64,000 nucleotides of DNA from Anaerolineales bacterium. Lineage in GTDB: Bacteria; Chloroflexota; Anaerolineae; 4572-78; J111. The notes under the pieces are model-generated. The model was not told where the DNA came from. It worked only from the letters and a program-made list of their open reading frames with translations, and did no database searches. The stretch covers positions 496,001-560,000 of the forward strand of contig JABTUW010000005.1 in NCBI GenBank assembly GCA_015075185.1. Direction: 5' to 3'. A program made the position numbers and the translations under genes. Of this stretch, positions 1 through 7,636 are shown piece after piece. Every line of letters begins with the position of its first letter. Position 1 is the first letter of the stretch.

Positions 1-286
1 CCGCCAGGGTATTGAAACCGGCTTGCAGATAAGGGGTCACGTCGAGGCGATCTACGCTTTGAGTTTCAGGATAGCAGCGAGCGGGGCCGCGGGCCACAAA
101 TTGGCCGTTGACCCACAATTTGTAGCGGCTGTCGGCGGTAATGAACAACTCGGCCTGATCCGACTGCCGCTCCAGATGCCAGTTAGCCGGGGAGCGGAAA
201 CAGAGGTAAGCCTCGTGCAAGTCAAAGGGGTGGGCCGAACCGATCCAAACCGCGCTTTCGGGAAATTCCAGAGACGGTTGGCTCAC
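1..286 (-). CDS. Alpha-L-rhamnosidase-like protein, N-terminal fragment (runs off the window)
   Basis: About 95 N-terminal residues are visible before the window edge. The translation contains a beta-sandwich signature (FITADSRYKLWVNGQFV, then ARGPARCYPE) like that of the N-terminal carbohydrate-binding domain of GH78 alpha-L-rhamnosidases and related glycosidases. I start it at GTG 286-284, which overlaps the TGA of the upstream UroD-like gene as GTGA, so it is translationally coupled and is the last visible gene of the long minus-strand operon. The catalytic domain lies outside the window, so the enzyme class is an inference; another large glycosidase with the same accessory domain is possible. 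Confidence 0.5.
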   Translation of the reverse strand, partial: MSQPSLEFPESAVWIGSAHPFDLHEAYLCFRSPANWHLERQSDQAELFITADSRYKLWVNGQFVARGPARCYPETQSVDRLDVTPYLQAGFNTLA

Positions 287-1263
287 GCTCCGTACCTCAA
301 GGCCAGCTCATTAGCCAGCGTGTATGCCCGGATGAGACGCTCGGGCGGAATGTCCGGCTGGACAAAATGGCCGGTGTTGAAGATGAAGCCCCCGCCGGGG
401 GCATAAATCTCAAACCGTTTCGTAATATACTCGTCCAACGCCTCGCCTTCGTACTTGTAAAGGCCGTCCACCACATCCAAAGAGCCGTATATGACCAGCT
501 TGTCGCCATACTTTTCTTTGATAAGCTGCGGCTCCATGCCGGCGCTCTCCTGAACCGGGTGCAGCATGTTATAACCCATCTCGATCAGGTCGTCCATAAT
601 GTTCAGGATGTAGCCGTCGCTGTGGAGATTGACCGGCACGCCCCGGCCGCGGGCGCGTTTGACCACGCGGGCGGCGTAGGGCTTAATCATCCGCCGCCAC
701 ATGCGGGGCGAGAAGAGCATATTGTTGTTGCTGCCCCAATCGTCGGAGAGGGTGATGATGTCTACGCCGGCGTCAATGCAGCTTTCCACCAGATCGCCCA
801 GCCAGTCGGCGTAGCGGTCGAACCAGGCCATCATCAAATCAGGCTCCAGGCCCAGATTGGCCCAGCAGTTTTCAATGCCCAAAAAGGTACTGGTCCCCTC
901 GACAATGCCCCAGATATGGGCGATGATGGCCCGCCGGTCGCCGTGCCGGGCAACCGCTTCCTGGATGTTAACCCCGGCGAAATCAGGATTCCAATCACTG
1001 TGGGCCAGCCACTTGGGGTCGCGGGCATCGCCCAGGTCAAGCTCGGCCAGTTCCTTGACACTGATCTTGCGGCCCAGTTGGTTGGGATAGGGCACAAAGC
1101 CGACAAAAATATCAATATTAAAGTCATCCAGAAATTTATCGCGCGGGCCGTAATCGGCCGCCAGCATTTCCACAAACTGTTTTTGATAGAGCCAGCAGTC
1201 CAGTGGGGTCCGATCCGTTGGCTGGCGGCTGAGGGTCGCCAGGACGCGTTCTTTAGAGTTCAT
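283..1263 (-). CDS. UroD-like (uroporphyrinogen decarboxylase-family) protein, likely methyltransferase type
   Basis: This 326-residue protein starts MNSKERVLATLSRQPTDR, the usual opening of UroD-superfamily proteins outside heme synthesis. I chose ATG 1263-1261 because it overlaps the upstream TGA as ATGA and matches the start of the sister protein at 4542-5642; the frame stays open further upstream but without family resemblance. The likely metal/substrate segment reads NLHSDGYI, followed by YGSLDVVDG. The HxC...C zinc motif of MtaA/MtbA methylcobalamin:CoM methyltransferases is absent. The neighbouring corrinoid protein and two further homologues suggest methyl transfer to or from a cobamide; that is inference. 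A role in heme synthesis is unlikely. Confidence 0.8.
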   Translation of the reverse strand: MNSKERVLATLSRQPTDRTPLDCWLYQKQFVEMLAADYGPRDKFLDDFNIDIFVGFVPYPNQLGRKISVKELAELDLGDARDPKWLAHSDWNPDFAGVNIQEAVARHGDRRAIIAHIWGIVEGTSTFLGIENCWANLGLEPDLMMAWFDRYADWLGDLVESCIDAGVDIITLSDDWGSNNNMLFSPRMWRRMIKPYAARVVKRARGRGVPVNLHSDGYILNIMDDLIEMGYNMLHPVQESAGMEPQLIKEKYGDKLVIYGSLDVVDGLYKYEGEALDEYITKRFEIYAPGGGFIFNTGHFVQPDIPPERLIRAYTLANELALRYGA

Positions 1264-2318
1264 TGCATTTCCTCGGCGGCTTCCAAATTTAGCAGCTTGT
1301 CCCACGCGGCCAGGTCCAGCCCGGCGACGTAGCCGCTGTGGAACTGCTCCAGATAAATCTGGTCCCAAACGGGCACCAGCGGGATTAAATCAGCTGGCAG
1401 CCCCTGGAGAATCTGGGCGTAGGCGTGCTCCAGCAGGCGGTAGCCGGAGGTCGGCGAGACGGCGAATTTGGGATGGGGCGCAATCAGGCCATCGGCGACC
1501 ATTGTCGTATCCAGGACATCCGACAGTTGGTGCAGCAGTTCCAATTTGCGTTCCCAGGGAGTGGAGAGGTGAACCGCTTCAGCGACAATGGGGTGAAGCG
1601 GAGCGGCCAGGCGGGGGAGTCGCTCAAAGTAGGCCAGCAGCCATTTATCGTAGGGGAAATATTGTTTATCCAGCAGAAAGGCCAGTTGCACGCCCAGGCG
1701 AATGGACCGGGCAAAAGCGATGGTGGCGAATAGTTCATTGTTGCGAAGGAGGGCGCGCTTGACGGCGTAAACGCCCATGCCGGAAAAGTAACGGCACCAG
1801 TGGGCGATCCGCCGCAGCCACACCGGCTCTGGGTAGTAGGCGTTAAATTTTTGGCGGATCGCGCTGAAACGCCCGGAGGGATCGTGCCAGACCTCGCCGC
1901 CGATGAGATGCTGCACTTCCTCTTCCGGCACGTTGAGCCACTCGGCATAAGTTTCGGGCGCGTGGTTCAGGCCAATGGTGCGCCGCAGAAAGGCTTCCAG
2001 GCTGCCCATGGCCAGCCCGATGCCGGTATACCCTTCGCGCAGGGGGTGTCCCCGGTAGGTGGCGGGCAGGTTAGCGCCCACTACCTGGATAATCTCGTCG
2101 CACCGTTCCTGGCAAATCTCCTCAGGAACCAGGGCATTAATCCGCAGCCCCCAGTGGTGATCGCTGGAATACTCGTCATCCAGCCGCAAGACTTCGGAGC
2201 CGTAACCAAAGACGCCAAAAGCGGCTTGAGCCGTTTCAGCCGGAAACTCGCGCTCCAGGATCGGTTTGACAATCTCGTTAAAGAAATCACGGCTAACATC
2301 AATAATTGACTCGGTCAT
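1260..2318 (-). CDS. DUF4037 domain-containing protein (nucleotidyltransferase-like)
   Basis: The 352-residue product carries the DUF4037 N-terminal block: GYGSEVLRLDDEYSSDHHWG (residues about 39-58), with its acidic and His residues resembling a nucleotidyltransferase-fold active site (GS followed by acidic pairs). The rest is helical with several conserved Trp/Tyr stretches. Function is unknown; DUF4037 proteins are related to minimal nucleotidyltransferases of the kanamycin-resistance type. It sits between two UroD-like genes, overlapping the downstream one by 4 bp (ATGA), so it is coupled to the same operon. A purine-rich GGGGG run about 8 nt before the ATG may be the ribosome-binding site. 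Confidence 0.8.
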   Translation of the reverse strand: MTESIIDVSRDFFNEIVKPILEREFPAETAQAAFGVFGYGSEVLRLDDEYSSDHHWGLRINALVPEEICQERCDEIIQVVGANLPATYRGHPLREGYTGIGLAMGSLEAFLRRTIGLNHAPETYAEWLNVPEEEVQHLIGGEVWHDPSGRFSAIRQKFNAYYPEPVWLRRIAHWCRYFSGMGVYAVKRALLRNNELFATIAFARSIRLGVQLAFLLDKQYFPYDKWLLAYFERLPRLAAPLHPIVAEAVHLSTPWERKLELLHQLSDVLDTTMVADGLIAPHPKFAVSPTSGYRLLEHAYAQILQGLPADLIPLVPVWDQIYLEQFHSGYVAGLDLAAWDKLLNLEAAEEMQ

Positions 2319-2369
2319 TTAATGCCCCCTATTTTAAGTTGGCTTTTCGGAATTCAGGGGATAGCGGCA

Positions 2370-2422
2370 ACGTGATGCGTGATGCGTGACACGTGATTAG
2401 GTCATCACGCATCACGTGTCAG
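2370..2422. repeat. Intergenic inverted repeat between UroD-like and DUF4037 genes
   Basis: GTGATGCGTGA at 2372-2382 is the reverse complement of TCACGCATCAC at 2404-2414. Overlapping TGACACGTGAT and ATCACGTGTCA arms add further pairing. The element lies in the 141-bp gap inside the operon and could fold as a hairpin in the transcript. It looks like a small dispersed repeat rather than a specific operator. Confidence 0.6.
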
Positions 2423-2459
2423 GCCAGAACCCCACGAAACCCTGAAAAACCTTGAAGTT

Positions 2460-3746
2460 TTAAACCTTGCCTTGGTGATCAATCAAGTGGTTTAGTTTGT
2501 TCCGGTAATACTTAAACTCTGCCCAGGGTACTTCGGGTGGAATCAGGTGGTCGCCAAAAGGAATATAGCCGCCTGATTGTAATAAAAAGGCCACGTCTTC
2601 CAAAAACTCATCAATCCGCTTGGGTCCCAAAGTAATATCACTTTTGGGGATGCCGCCCATCATTTGAAGCCGGGGATAGTTTTTGCGGGCTGTCACCACA
2701 TCCATGCCGGCGCTGACTTCCATCGGATACAGCCCGGTGACTCCGGCTTCAACGAACAGGGGAATCAGCCGGGCGCAGTTGCCGTCGGTATCCACCAGGA
2801 TAATGTTCACGCCCTTGCTCTTGAGAAAGCCGGTAATTTGCTTGTAGTAGGGGGTCATGAACTCCTTGAATGTGGCCGGCGAAACCATCGAGTCCTTGGT
2901 GGCCGAGATGTCTTCCCAGATATGGGCCACATCAACCTCAACCTGGGCAAAAACTTCCTCCCAGATAGCGATCCACAGATTCGTCAGGTGCTGCAAGATG
3001 TCGTGGAGCAGGTCGGGCTGGTCATAGTAATAGTAGAACAGATTCTTGTAGCCCAACAGGTGAACCAGCGTGCCGAAGAAACCGCAGGGATAGCCGCCCA
3101 CCGCCAGCGGGTAGTCCCGATTTCTGTACTCTTCCAGCAGTTCCGGCCAATGAGCCGGGAAGCGGGCGGAAATATTGTCCAGCCGCATCCGCTCATTTTT
3201 GATTTCAAGCCAGGTATCCCAATCCTTGATCGGCCAGGACATCGAAATCGGAATGACCCCTTCGGCTTTCTGAAAGCGGCGGGTGATGCCGTCAATATCC
3301 ACGTAATTGACAAACTTCTCGTTTTCATCGAGGATGACTGGCTCATATTTGGGGTACAAAAGCTGCTCGACATGGACCAGGGCCGTACTTTTATCAAAAC
3401 CGAAGTAATCGGCCACGTCCAGGTCCAGCGGAAAACCCTGGCTGGGCCAGTAGAGGGCGCCCCCCCAGATGCCGATCCCATCCGGCAAGGTGATCTTTCG
3501 CTGCCGCTCGCCGTAGGTTTTTTCAAACAGGTTTTTATCCTTGCGCCACTCGTGCGACCAGGCTGTCGTATAGAGCGATGAAGACATCGTCGAAATCTTG
3601 GTAGCAATGGCCGGGTAATTTTTCTCAGGCAGCCCCTCCTTGTACCAGCGCTTGATCGTCCCGCCCCAGTAACCAAATTCCCACTTGGGAGCGCTGACGG
3701 TGGGGTTAAAGTTCATTGTTTCCAGAAACCGCTCGCGCGTGTTCAT
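2460..3746 (-). CDS. UroD-like protein, long variant
   Basis: This 428-residue UroD-superfamily protein starts MNTRERFLETMNFNPTV at ATG 3746, preceded by AGGAG seven to eight bases upstream; longer in-frame starts lack a site. It is longer than the two sister proteins and has a different ligand set: where the others have HSDG or HCDG, it reads VDTDGNC, and a late GDHLIPPEVPW segment supplies His. This divergence suggests a different substrate or a different half-reaction (methyl donor versus acceptor side). The gene directly follows the corrinoid-protein gene in the operon, after a 132-bp gap holding heptad-type repeats. The exact substrate cannot be deduced. Confidence 0.8.
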   Translation of the reverse strand: MNTRERFLETMNFNPTVSAPKWEFGYWGGTIKRWYKEGLPEKNYPAIATKISTMSSSLYTTAWSHEWRKDKNLFEKTYGERQRKITLPDGIGIWGGALYWPSQGFPLDLDVADYFGFDKSTALVHVEQLLYPKYEPVILDENEKFVNYVDIDGITRRFQKAEGVIPISMSWPIKDWDTWLEIKNERMRLDNISARFPAHWPELLEEYRNRDYPLAVGGYPCGFFGTLVHLLGYKNLFYYYYDQPDLLHDILQHLTNLWIAIWEEVFAQVEVDVAHIWEDISATKDSMVSPATFKEFMTPYYKQITGFLKSKGVNIILVDTDGNCARLIPLFVEAGVTGLYPMEVSAGMDVVTARKNYPRLQMMGGIPKSDITLGPKRIDEFLEDVAFLLQSGGYIPFGDHLIPPEVPWAEFKYYRNKLNHLIDHQGKV

Positions 3747-3770
3747 AGGTGATCTCCTAGAAAACAGTAA

Positions 3771-3832
3771 AAAGTGATCAGTTATCAGTGAACAATCGAA
3801 CTTACTGGTCACTGGTCACTGCTAACTGTTCA
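3771..3832. repeat. Heptad-type TGATCAG/TTATCAG and ACTGGTC repeats
   Basis: The gap between the corrinoid gene and the following UroD-like gene contains TGATCAGTTATCAGTGAAC, then TTACTGGTCACTGGTCACTG with a 7-bp period. The two halves are partly inverted relative to each other, so a hairpin is possible. Similar period-7 arrays occur at 6534-6575, 11465-11485 and 48086-48106. Confidence 0.6.
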
Positions 3833-3878
3833 TTCTTAGTCGTGGCGTTAACTCGTGACGACTCCTTTATAATTCTGT

Positions 3879-4514
3879 TTAAGCCGCTCCCACCAACGCT
3901 TTAGCCACCCTGGTGGCGCTGCCAGCGTCGGGGGCAAATCCATCCGCGCCGATGCTGTCGGCAAAAGCCTGGGTCACCGGCGCGCCGCCGACGATCACTT
4001 TGACCTGGTTACGGACTCCTGCCTCGGTTAGCGCGCTGAGAGTGGTGCTGATGGCGGACATCGTGGTCGTCAGCAAGGCCGACATGCCTATCAGGTCAGG
4101 TTTTTGCTCCTGGACCACCTCCACGAACTGCTCCGGGGACACATCCGTACCCAGGTCAATCACCTCGAAACCGGCTCCTTCTAACATCATGGCCACCAGA
4201 TTCTTGCCGATGTCGTGTAAATCCCCGGCCACCGTACCGACCACCACTTTTCCCAACGATTTGACATTCCCCTCCTGCAAATGGGGCTTGAGGAGATTGA
4301 CGCCGGTCTGCATCGCTCGGGCGGCGATGAGCATTTCGGGGACAAATTTCTCGCCCATTTCAAACAAACGACCAACTTCGTCCATGGCCGGGATACAGGC
4401 TTCATTCAGAATTTGATCGGCGGGAAGGCCCGCCTCTAACGCCGCCTGGACAGCAGCGGCGGCTTTTTTGGCGTTTCCCGAAAGAATAGCTGCGTAAACA
4501 GCTTCAAGACTCAT
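3879..4514 (-). CDS. Corrinoid (B12-binding) protein of a methyltransferase system
   Basis: This 211-residue protein has the two-domain build of MtaC/MtbC/MttC-type corrinoid proteins and MetH modules. A helical cap occupies about residues 1-85 (ALEAGLPADQILNEACIPAMDEVG). A cobalamin-binding Rossmann-like domain follows, with the lower-ligand motif D-L-H-D-I-G in VAGDLHDIGKNLVAMM and later VIVGGAPVT. The His in DxHxxG would coordinate cobalt in the base-off form. The cytoplasmic protein would carry a methyl group between UroD-like partners encoded on either side. AAAGGGAG precedes the ATG. No reductive activator (RamA-like ferredoxin protein) is visible in the window, so reactivation must be encoded elsewhere if needed. 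Confidence 0.92.
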   Translation of the reverse strand: MSLEAVYAAILSGNAKKAAAAVQAALEAGLPADQILNEACIPAMDEVGRLFEMGEKFVPEMLIAARAMQTGVNLLKPHLQEGNVKSLGKVVVGTVAGDLHDIGKNLVAMMLEGAGFEVIDLGTDVSPEQFVEVVQEQKPDLIGMSALLTTTMSAISTTLSALTEAGVRNQVKVIVGGAPVTQAFADSIGADGFAPDAGSATRVAKALVGAA

Positions 4515-4541
4515 GGATGGTACTCCCTTTCAACTTAAAGA

Positions 4542-5642
4542 TTAAGCATAAACGCCGTACTTCTTAACGGCGTTAATAAAAGTCTCGACGTTCTCCATAG
4601 ATGTGTCCACCTGGATGATGTGGGCCGGAGAGACCATGTAGCCGCCGCTCCGCCCCAGTACCTCAATTTTGGCCTTGACGTCGGCCTCGATCTCGGCGGG
4701 TGTGCCGAAAGGCAGCAGTCTTTGCTGGTCAATGGCGCCCCAGAAAGAAAGTTTATCACCAAACTTGCTCTTGAGGTCTTCGGGATCGTGGCCCGGCACA
4801 TTTGGCTGAACCGGGTTAAAAACTTCCAGGCCGACTTCAATCCACTCGCCCAGGATCGGCGCGACCGCCCCATCGCAGTGCTGCATAATCATCACGTTGG
4901 GATTGACCGCCTTGAGCGCGGCGTAAATCTCCCGGTAGCGTTCTTTGAAGTACTGGCGCCACATGGCCGGCGAGATGAGCATGCCGTTCTGCGCCCCAAA
5001 ATCATCGCCGGACCAGACGCCGTCCACCCCCATCGAGACCAGTCTCTTGCCGACAGCCAGGGCAAAGTTTTTGGTCTTTTCGATGAGCACCTCGATATAA
5101 GGCTCCTCGGTGGCCAGATCCATCAGCAGCTTCTGCAAGCCGACGAGCTGCTGCATCATATCGAACATGGTCAGTTCCATATCGCCGACGATAAAGTAAT
5201 CGTTCTTATACTTCTCGATGTATATAGCGGCGTCGTCAAAGCGGCCTTCGGCCAGAGGGTCAGGAAATTCGAAATCTTCGACTTCTTGCGGCTCACTCAC
5301 GTTGGCCAGAGGATGGGTGACCACATCCATGTAGACCGGTCCCTGGCGCATCTTCATCTTGAACTCGTTGGTGATGTAGCCTTTCTCATCCCGGGGATGC
5401 TCGTAGCCCCGGGGCAGGCTGCCGCCGACAATGACACAATCACTGCCCATCGCCACCCGCAGATCGTTGGCCGAGATGCGGTAAGTCACATCTTCGTAAT
5501 AAGAGGTGGTATAGTGGACCGGGATGCCGTACTTTTGACCAAACTTGTCGAGTAGGCCGCGTGACAGGTCAAACTGAAGCGGGACGCGGTCGGGGAGACC
5601 CTGCCGGGTCAAGGCGAGACGAACACGTTCTTTGGAATTCAT
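4542..5642 (-). CDS. UroD-like protein, likely corrinoid methyltransferase
   Basis: The 366-residue protein begins MNSKERVRLALTRQGLPDRV, closely resembling the start of the protein at 283-1263. AGGAGT lies just before ATG 5642. A MIMQHCDGAVAPI segment (about residues 250-262) and a late SPAHIIQVDTS segment offer His/Cys/Asp candidates for metal binding. It lies 27 bp upstream of the corrinoid-protein gene, so it is the best candidate for that protein's direct methyl-transfer partner. The family includes MtaA/MtbA enzymes and many uncharacterised proteins; the canonical HxC...C zinc motif is not seen. Confidence 0.82.
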   Translation of the reverse strand: MNSKERVRLALTRQGLPDRVPLQFDLSRGLLDKFGQKYGIPVHYTTSYYEDVTYRISANDLRVAMGSDCVIVGGSLPRGYEHPRDEKGYITNEFKMKMRQGPVYMDVVTHPLANVSEPQEVEDFEFPDPLAEGRFDDAAIYIEKYKNDYFIVGDMELTMFDMMQQLVGLQKLLMDLATEEPYIEVLIEKTKNFALAVGKRLVSMGVDGVWSGDDFGAQNGMLISPAMWRQYFKERYREIYAALKAVNPNVMIMQHCDGAVAPILGEWIEVGLEVFNPVQPNVPGHDPEDLKSKFGDKLSFWGAIDQQRLLPFGTPAEIEADVKAKIEVLGRSGGYMVSPAHIIQVDTSMENVETFINAVKKYGVYA

Positions 5643-5659
5643 AACCTACTCCTTTCCTG

Positions 5660-6511
5660 TTAGAGTTTAGATGTTGCTTGTAATACCTTGGTTAAGATCA
5701 ACTGCTGGCCGGCCAGGCTGGGATGCAGCCCGTCGGCCAGGTAGAGGCTTGGATCGGGATTGAGGCTAAAAGCATTGACCAGGTCAACCAACGGCAGGTT
5801 GTGCTGCCCGGCCAGATCACGTACAGTATCAGCGCATGCCTGAACATCGGCGTTGTCCCAGGTCATGCGCACGGCGGCAAAATCGGGGTTGGTATTGACA
5901 ATACTTTCGACCACCGGCGCAGGAGTCAGCAAGACAGGTCGAGCCGAGGTATATTTCAAAAAGCCCTCGACAATGCCGGTCAGGTTCGCCTTATATTCAG
6001 CCAGGGAAACCAGGGTTTTGGCCGCCGGCCCCCCGAACTTTTTGCAATCGTTGACCCCAACCATGATAAAAACCCAATCGGGCTGGTGGGTCAAAAACTG
6101 GGTAAACGTGTTTTCCAAGATGTGAGTCGAAGTGTAACCGGATTGGGCCACATTGATCACCTGAATCCCATCATTGGGACGGCGCTGGGCTAATATCGCC
6201 TCTAGCAGCCAGACATAACCGTAGCGATAGATCGTGATCGAGTCGCCAACAGCCATGACCTTTCCCCCTGCCCGGATAGGCCATCGTTCAACGGCCTGGG
6301 CCAGTTCCGGCTCTACGAGCAGCGTTTCAGCGATACGGTTGACCTCTGTCTTAACCTGCCCCACGTAGGCCAAAAACTGTGCTTCGGTGATGTGGCACAT
6401 CGCCGCTGCCGCTGCGGGCGGAACATTCAGCCCCAATGCTGCCGGCACCCAATGGAGGTTAAAGTCAATCAAGAAGGCGATTTCTGGGGTAAGTTTAACG
6501 TTGGTTGACAT
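5660..6511 (-). CDS. SGNH/GDSL-type hydrolase
   Basis: This 283-residue protein shows the SGNH blocks in order: block I VMAVGDSITI with the nucleophile Ser, block II around NVAQSGYTS, block III GVND with Asn, and block V DGLHPS with the catalytic Asp-x-x-His. No signal peptide is evident, so it is probably cytoplasmic and acts on imported substrate. These enzymes remove acyl groups from carbohydrates or lipids; in a sugar-uptake operon a sugar O-acyl esterase is a reasonable guess. I start at ATG 6511, preceded by a GGGAG-like site; a start five codons upstream is also open. Confidence 0.85.
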   Translation of the reverse strand: MSTNVKLTPEIAFLIDFNLHWVPAALGLNVPPAAAAAMCHITEAQFLAYVGQVKTEVNRIAETLLVEPELAQAVERWPIRAGGKVMAVGDSITIYRYGYVWLLEAILAQRRPNDGIQVINVAQSGYTSTHILENTFTQFLTHQPDWVFIMVGVNDCKKFGGPAAKTLVSLAEYKANLTGIVEGFLKYTSARPVLLTPAPVVESIVNTNPDFAAVRMTWDNADVQACADTVRDLAGQHNLPLVDLVNAFSLNPDPSLYLADGLHPSLAGQQLILTKVLQATSKL

Positions 6512-6533
6512 CCCTAACTCCCACAAAAAACGG

Positions 6534-6575
6534 TTATCAGTTATCAGTTATTAGTTACCAGTTACCAGTTATCAG
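6534..6575. repeat. Six-unit heptad tandem repeat (TTAYCAG/TTATTAG)
   Basis: Units read TTATCAG, TTATCAG, TTATTAG, TTACCAG, TTACCAG, TTATCAG, in perfect 7-bp register, followed by a diverged unit. The array fills the gap between the permease gene (stop at 6605) and the SGNH hydrolase gene. Such short tandem arrays are known in several bacterial groups and are mostly of unknown role. Confidence 0.85.
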
Positions 6576-6604
6576 TTATTCTCACTGATTACTGATTGCT
6601 TTTT

Positions 6605-7636
6605 TCACTGACCACTGCTCTCCGCTTCCTGCTTGCTTTTTGCAACCCGGCCGATACTGCCCAGCCGGAAGCGGTCAAGCCCCACGGCCAGCAGCAGCAC
6701 GAGCCCTTGCGATATTTGCTGGTAGTAGGAAGAGATACTGAGCAGAGTCATGCCGTTGTTGAGCGTCCCTAAAATGAGCACACCGACCAGCGTGCCCAGA
6801 AGATGACCTTTGCCGCCGGCCAGGCTGGTCCCGCCCAGCACCACCGCCGCGATGACACTTAACTCCACCCCAAAGGCGGCCTGTGGCGCACCGGCGGCCA
6901 GTTGTGAGGTCAGAAAAACGCCCGCGACCCCTGCGCTGAGGCCCGATAAGGTGTAGGCAATCAGTTGGTAGCGTTTGACCGGCAGCGCCGCCAGGTGGCT
7001 GGCCTCGGCGTTGCCGCCGATGGCGTACATGGCTCGCCCGTAGGTGGTGTAACGCATCACAATAAACGCGCCGATGAACAGAATGGCGAACGCCACCACC
7101 GGCACCGGCACGCCGCCAATTCTATCCCGCCCCAGCCAGCCGAAGGCTTCATCTAAGGCCGGTTCGCTCAGCCCGCCGGAAAAGACAAAGGCCAGGCCGC
7201 GCACCACCGAGAGCATGCCCAGGGTGGTGATGAGCGGATTAATCCCGATGCGGGTCACAATCAGGCCGTTGAGTAATCCCACGACCAAGCCGGTGGCTAA
7301 CCCAGCTACTACAGCTCCCCAAATGCCAAGCGCATACTGGCTGTGCGAGATGACCACACCCACCAGGGCCACCGTCGAGCCAACCGACAAATCCAGGCCG
7401 CCGCCAACCATTAACATGGTCGTAAAGATGGCAATCATGCCGATGGTTGAACTGGCCAGCAGCAGGTTGAGGAAGTTGCGGGTGCTCAGAAAAAAAGGCG
7501 ACAGCACCGACATCACCACCACAATGATGAGGTACATCGCCACCAGCCCAAACCCCTCCTGGAGAGCGGGGTTTTGGAGTATTTTCTGCAATCCATCCGG
7601 CTTTGAAACGGGCAGCGTTTCGGTTCGGTTGCTCAT
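6605..7636 (-). CDS. Sugar ABC transporter permease (RbsC/XylH type)
   Basis: This 343-residue integral membrane protein has 8-10 hydrophobic segments and the BPD_transp_2 signatures of ribose/xylose/galactose permeases: GGLDLSVGS near residue 80, and NAEASHLAALPVKRYQLIAY in the cytoplasmic loop that contacts the ATPase. Its ATG overlaps the ATPase stop by 4 bp (ATGA). It is the second of two permeases in the operon, homologous to the one at 9162-10151, which suggests a heterodimeric channel rather than the usual homodimer. Confidence 0.93.
   Translation of the reverse strand: MSNRTETLPVSKPDGLQKILQNPALQEGFGLVAMYLIIVVVMSVLSPFFLSTRNFLNLLLASSTIGMIAIFTTMLMVGGGLDLSVGSTVALVGVVISHSQYALGIWGAVVAGLATGLVVGLLNGLIVTRIGINPLITTLGMLSVVRGLAFVFSGGLSEPALDEAFGWLGRDRIGGVPVPVVAFAILFIGAFIVMRYTTYGRAMYAIGGNAEASHLAALPVKRYQLIAYTLSGLSAGVAGVFLTSQLAAGAPQAAFGVELSVIAAVVLGGTSLAGGKGHLLGTLVGVLILGTLNNGMTLLSISSYYQQISQGLVLLLAVGLDRFRLGSIGRVAKSKQEAESSGQ

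Noticed and set aside
367..5555. Long open frames on the plus strand opposite the UroD-like genes (for example 367-1332, 2664-3581, 4620-5555)
   Set aside because: They mirror the codon pattern of the real minus-strand genes in high-GC DNA, lack ribosome-binding sites and show no family resemblance.
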